Both the position numbers and the translations under genes were made by a program. A stretch of 61,114 bases of DNA from Oscillospiraceae bacterium. GTDB lineage: Bacteria > Bacillota > Clostridia > Oscillospirales > Ruminococcaceae. The notes beneath the pieces were generated by a model. That model was given only the letters and a program-made list of their open reading frames with translations, had not been told where the DNA came from and searched no databases. Positions 58,654 to 61,114 of the stretch are shown here, piece after piece. The DNA lies in the NCBI GenBank assembly GCA_015066115.1, contig SVOZ01000010.1:1-61114 (forward strand). The letters run 5' to 3'. How positions within the stretch are numbered: position 1 is the first letter of the stretch; every line of letters starts with the position of its first letter.

Positions 58654-58902
58654 ATGTCAGATCACCGTACAATCACCTTTTCACTCAAGGACGACAAGGA
58701 GTTTCAGATCCATTCCACCCTTGTTGTTGTTTATGATGCCTTAAAAGAAAAAGGATATAACCCCATAAACCAAATAGTCGGATATATTTTGTCCGAGGAC
58801 CCGACCTATATCACAACCCACAACAACGCACGCAGTTTGATTAGAAAAATTGACCGCGACGAGCTGTTGCAGCTTCTTGTAAAATCATATCTATCCGAAT
58901 AA
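58654..58902 (+). CDS. ireB: IreB-family (UPF0297) regulatory phosphoprotein
   Basis: 82 aa from ATG 58654 behind CGGAGGGG; a longer frame from 58561 includes the promoter. Conserved pattern: [75 protein letters not shown]. IreB is a substrate of the IreK/PASTA kinase in enterococci and a negative regulator of cephalosporin resistance. In many Firmicutes it stands ahead of ruvX and alaS-linked genes; here it is alone. Confidence 0.93.
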   Translation: MSDHRTITFSLKDDKEFQIHSTLVVVYDALKEKGYNPINQIVGYILSEDPTYITTHNNARSLIRKIDRDELLQLLVKSYLSE

Positions 58903-58935
58903 TTATTAATAATTTGTAACATTTTAATACAAATA

Positions 58936-58964
58936 TTGACAAAAAGCTTGGCGTATGATATATT
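58936..58964 (+). promoter_or_regulatory. Sigma-A promoter of riboswitch-SPFH transcript
   Basis: TTGACA at 58936-58941, 17-nt spacer, TATATT at 58959-58964; the riboswitch begins about 7 nt later. Confidence 0.85.
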
Positions 58965-58970
58965 TTAGTC

Positions 58971-59068
58971 AAATGAGGGAGTAATTTCGCACGCAACGTG
59001 TGAGACACCATCGTCAATACAGAGGTTTTCCTCTCGGTGTGTCATAAAGTAAAATGAGACTCATACAC
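58971..59068 (+). ncRNA. yybP-ykoY (manganese) riboswitch
   Basis: The leader has the aptamer layout of the Mn2+ riboswitch: AATGAGGGAGTAAT (5' strand of P1 and first conserved loop), helix P2, then GACACCATCGTCAATACAGA...CCTCTCGGTGTGTC (P3 with the conserved CGUCAAU loop and a CGGUGU return, as in the Lactococcus yybP-ykoY RNA), and GAGACTCAT closing P1 (ATGAG / CTCAT). The 3' P1 strand is shared with a terminator stem. In this class Mn2+ binding favours P1 and turns genes on. Confidence 0.82.
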
Positions 59069-59094
59069 AGGTATTGCTGTGTATGAGTTTTTTT
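59060..59094 (+). terminator. Riboswitch-controlled terminator
   Basis: CTCATACACAG / CTGTGTATGAG stem followed by TTTTTTT; CTCAT is also needed for riboswitch helix P1, so the two structures exclude each other. Confidence 0.88.
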
Positions 59095-59164
59095 AGTTTC
59101 TGCAGAGATTTACTTCCCATTTAAAACCCCCGCGGGCTCTTAAAAAGAAAAGGAGAAAACAAAA

Positions 59165-59974
59165 ATGAAAAACACAAAAAAGGTTGCTGCAATTTCAATA
59201 GGCATACTTGCCGCCATATTGTTGGTCGCGATTATTTCAACCAGCTTTACAGTTGTAAAAGCGGGTCATTCAGGTGTTGTTATGACCTTTGGCGCTGTTG
59301 AAGAAAAGGTTCTTAGTGAAGGTCTTCACTTTAAGGCACCTTTTATTCAGACTGTCGTTCAGATGAACAACCGCACACAAAAAACCGAAACCGAAGGCAC
59401 TGCATCCTCAAAAGACCTTCAGATCATATCCTATTCTGTTGCCGTCAACTACCATGTCAACGATTCCTCATCGGCATCTCTTTACCAAAACGTAGGTATG
59501 GATTACAGCTCGGTTATCATTGTTCCTGCAATTCAGGAGAGCATCAAGGCTGTAACTGCGCAGTACACAGCAGAAGAGCTTATCACAAAGCGTCAATCGG
59601 TCGGCGATCAGATTAAATCTGCCCTATCCGAAAAAATCAATCAATACGGCATAACTGTTGAGATTTTCAACATTGTAAACTTTGATTTTTCGGAAGAGTT
59701 TAATGCCGCAGTTGAGGCAAAGCAGACCGCCCAACAGAACGCACTCAAGGCCGAGCAGGACCTCGCCCGTATTGAAGTTGAGGCAAAGCAGAAGATAACT
59801 CAGGCAGAGGCTGAGGCAGAAAGCATCAAGCTTATTCAGGACGCCCTTTCAAAATCTCCCGACTATGTTGAATATATAAAATGGAACAAGTGGAACGGCG
59901 AACTTCCCACCGTTATGGGAGACAGCGGTGTGCTGCTTAATATGGATGACATCGCAGGCAAAGATCAGAAATAA
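59165..59974 (+). CDS. SPFH/prohibitin-family membrane protein
   Basis: 269 aa, ribosome site AAAGGAG. One N-terminal membrane helix (about 9-29), then an SPFH domain: VVKAGHSGVVMTFGAVEEKV, LSEGLHFKAPFIQTVVQMNN, QIISYSVAVNYHVND, ITKRQSVGDQIKSALSEKIN, and a Glu/Ala-rich coiled coil (FNAAVEAKQTAQQNALKAEQ). It is of the HflC/prohibitin type that forms ring assemblies around proteases such as FtsH. No hflK or ftsH gene is adjacent. Its mRNA leader is a Mn riboswitch, so the protein is likely made when Mn2+ is high. Confidence 0.92.
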   Translation: MKNTKKVAAISIGILAAILLVAIISTSFTVVKAGHSGVVMTFGAVEEKVLSEGLHFKAPFIQTVVQMNNRTQKTETEGTASSKDLQIISYSVAVNYHVNDSSSASLYQNVGMDYSSVIIVPAIQESIKAVTAQYTAEELITKRQSVGDQIKSALSEKINQYGITVEIFNIVNFDFSEEFNAAVEAKQTAQQNALKAEQDLARIEVEAKQKITQAEAEAESIKLIQDALSKSPDYVEYIKWNKWNGELPTVMGDSGVLLNMDDIAGKDQK

Positions 59975-59980
59975 GCTACA

Positions 59981-60008
59981 TAAAAAGCCGCTCGAATGAG
60001 CGGCTTTT
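59981..60008. terminator. Terminator between SPFH gene and spo0A copy 2
   Basis: AAAAAGCCGCTC / GAGCGGCTTTTT hairpin for two convergent genes. Confidence 0.9.
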
Positions 60009-60012
60009 TAAT

Positions 60013-60786
60013 TTACATTGCTTTAATTTTAAGGCAGATCTTATCTGCAATCATTGCGATAAACTCACTATTAGTGGGCTTGCCCTTTTGGTTATGTATT
60101 GTATAACCGAAATAAGAGTTTATTACCTCAATATTTCCTCTGTCCCAGGCCGACTCAATTGCATGCCTTATCGACCGCTCGACCCTTGATGCCGTAGATT
60201 TATATTTTTTAGCCACGGCAGGATAAAGCTCTTTGGTAACATGGTTTATCATATCATTATTTTCTATCACAAGCACAATTGCAGTTCTTACATATTGGTA
60301 ACCCTTTATATTGGCCGGCATACCTATCTGATGCAGCATCTCGGTTACCATAACCTCCAAATCAACTTCACTTAAAAGCAGTCTTTCCTTTTTTCTGGCG
60401 ATGTCTATTCTTCCAATGCACAGCCCATCTATTCTTTCGCACAGCATATCGTAATCAAACGGTTTAAGAAGAAAATATGCTGCTCCGGCCTGCATAACTT
60501 CTCTTTCCATAAAACCGCTATCATAGTTTGAAGACACGATTATAGCAGGTTTTTTCACAAGATTTTCGGCGGCTATTGCTTTAATTACAGCAACTGCATC
60601 AAGATTTGACATAAACATTTCTATTATGATAACATCCGGCTGATACACTCTTACTCCCTGCAGCACAGCATTTCCATCCTTGTGACAGGTTTCAACCCAA
60701 TACCCTTTTGAAGTCAGTATATTTTTAGAAATATTTACAGTATCTTTTGAATCTTCTACAATTAACAGCTTAATCTTTTCAGTCAT
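60013..60786 (-). CDS. spo0A: Spo0A-like regulator, copy 2 (phosphosite Asp replaced by Glu)
   Basis: 257 aa, start ATG 60786 8 nt behind GGAG. About three quarters identical by eye to copy 1 at 42741. Output domain: [60 protein letters not shown]. Receiver keeps LLIVEDSKD and Lys 108 (FLLKPFD), but position 56 is Glu ([18 protein letters not shown]). Upstream sequence is also similar to that of copy 1: the TTGAAA-17-TAAAAT promoter (60851-60823) and GTCGCTTG just before the ribosome site, so gene and promoter were duplicated together. Confidence 0.92.
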   Translation of the reverse strand: MTEKIKLLIVEDSKDTVNISKNILTSKGYWVETCHKDGNAVLQGVRVYQPDVIIIEMFMSNLDAVAVIKAIAAENLVKKPAIIVSSNYDSGFMEREVMQAGAAYFLLKPFDYDMLCERIDGLCIGRIDIARKKERLLLSEVDLEVMVTEMLHQIGMPANIKGYQYVRTAIVLVIENNDMINHVTKELYPAVAKKYKSTASRVERSIRHAIESAWDRGNIEVINSYFGYTIHNQKGKPTNSEFIAMIADKICLKIKAM

Positions 60787-60822
60787 TTTGGCATCTCCTG
60801 TCGCTTGGTGTTTTATGAGTAT

Positions 60823-60851
60823 ATTTTACCATCTTTTATACCCTTTTTCAA
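60823..60851 (-). promoter_or_regulatory. Sigma-A promoter of spo0A copy 2
   Basis: TTGAAA (60851-60846), 17-nt spacer, TAAAAT (60828-60823). A 0A-box-like TTTGTCGTTT lies upstream at 60930-60939. Confidence 0.75.
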
Positions 60852-60955
60852 TGAATTTCCAGTCACTTTTTTATTTTCGTATAATAACACAAATATGCAT
60901 CATCTTTTATTATGCATAACTTATATCGGTTTGTCGTTTATTATCACAAAAAAGA

Positions 60956-60984
60956 AAAAACCGTCTCATAAGAGACGGTTTTTC
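60956..60984 (-). terminator. 5S rRNA terminator
   Basis: AAAACCGTCTC / GAGACGGTTTTT hairpin immediately after the 5S gene on the minus strand. Confidence 0.88.
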
Positions 60985-60986
60985 TG

Positions 60987-61103
60987 TTGCGGCGCGACCT
61001 ATTTTCCCGGGCAGTCACCCACCAAGTATCTTGGGCGCAAACGAGCTTAACTACCGTGTTCGGAATGGGAACGGGTGGGACCTCGCTGCAATCAGCACCG
61101 CAT
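60987..61103 (-). rRNA. rrf: 5S ribosomal RNA
   Basis: Minus strand holds the 5S core CCCACCCGTTCCCATTCCGA and ACACGGTAGTTAAGCTCGTT, ends GCGGTG... / ...CGCCGC pair to form helix I. Length about 117 nt. Last gene of an rRNA operon that continues beyond the right edge. Confidence 0.95.
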
Positions 61104-61114
61104 ATGAAGTTTTC

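Overview
The window looks like a chromosomal segment from a low-to-moderate G+C, spore-forming anaerobic Firmicute of the gut clostridial type (Oscillospiraceae/Ruminococcaceae-like). The pointers are two Spo0A-type regulators, SpoIVB, a yaaL-bofA pair, an IreB (UPF0297) protein, an Rnf-type membrane locus, GH127 and NagA sugar enzymes, an MsmX/UgpC-type sugar ATPase, clean sigma-A promoters (35/10 boxes with 17-nt spacing) and short palindromic repeat arrays typical of gut clostridia. No database search was possible; all assignments come from reading motifs and alignments from memory.

Layout. 1-6.0 kb: AT-rich accessory genes on the + strand, including a compact operon (Zn-ribbon protein, macro-domain/HTH protein, ArsC/Spx-like protein, Gly-rich membrane protein, unknown, HEPN-like/CBS protein), a frameshifted gene, small membrane proteins and a GNAT. 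6.1-9.4 kb: pdaA plus a small lipoprotein, enolase lacking a normal start codon, yaaL-bofA. 9.4-17 kb: orphan sugar ABC ATPase, DUF4830 protein, amidase-SH3, tRNA-Thr, Ldh2 dehydrogenase with divergent LysR, lipoprotein, DUF4015 protein. 17-21.2 kb: an operon rpe-rnfC-rnfD-rnfE-rnfA-DUF4015. 21.4-25.4 kb: flippase, AlkD-like protein, PadR-DUF1700-DUF4097.

25.5-37.2 kb appears to be a genomic island. A tRNA-Leu gene stands at its right end, and a 24-bp copy of the 3' end of that tRNA stands at the left end. It holds a shortened PolC-like polymerase, a DUF2779 nuclease, several unrecognised proteins separated by nearly identical intergenic repeats (each carrying a terminator, a sigma-A promoter and a palindrome), a degenerate sigma region-4 protein and a WYL-domain regulator. 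Six copies of a TGTACCAAATTTGGTACA-like palindrome occur here and I noticed none elsewhere in the window.

37.4-61.1 kb: VTC-DUF4956-DUF4353 operon, a two-component system, spo0A copy 1, M23/LysM/G5 peptidase, spoIVB, GH127 and nagA, tRNA-Tyr and tRNA-Thr, class II aldolase, a ParC/ParE-type topoisomerase pair, FabG-like SDR, ireB, a manganese (yybP-ykoY) riboswitch in front of an SPFH protein, spo0A copy 2, and a 5S rRNA at the right edge.

The strongest unusual signals are: (i) an Rnf-like complex that lacks rnfG and rnfB, whose remaining subunits have lost the recognisable NADH/FMN loop, the flavinylation motif and three of four membrane Fe-S cysteines; (ii) the tRNA-Leu island with its putative WYL regulon; (iii) twin Spo0A proteins with Glu in place of the phosphoacceptor Asp; (iv) a Mn riboswitch controlling an SPFH protein.
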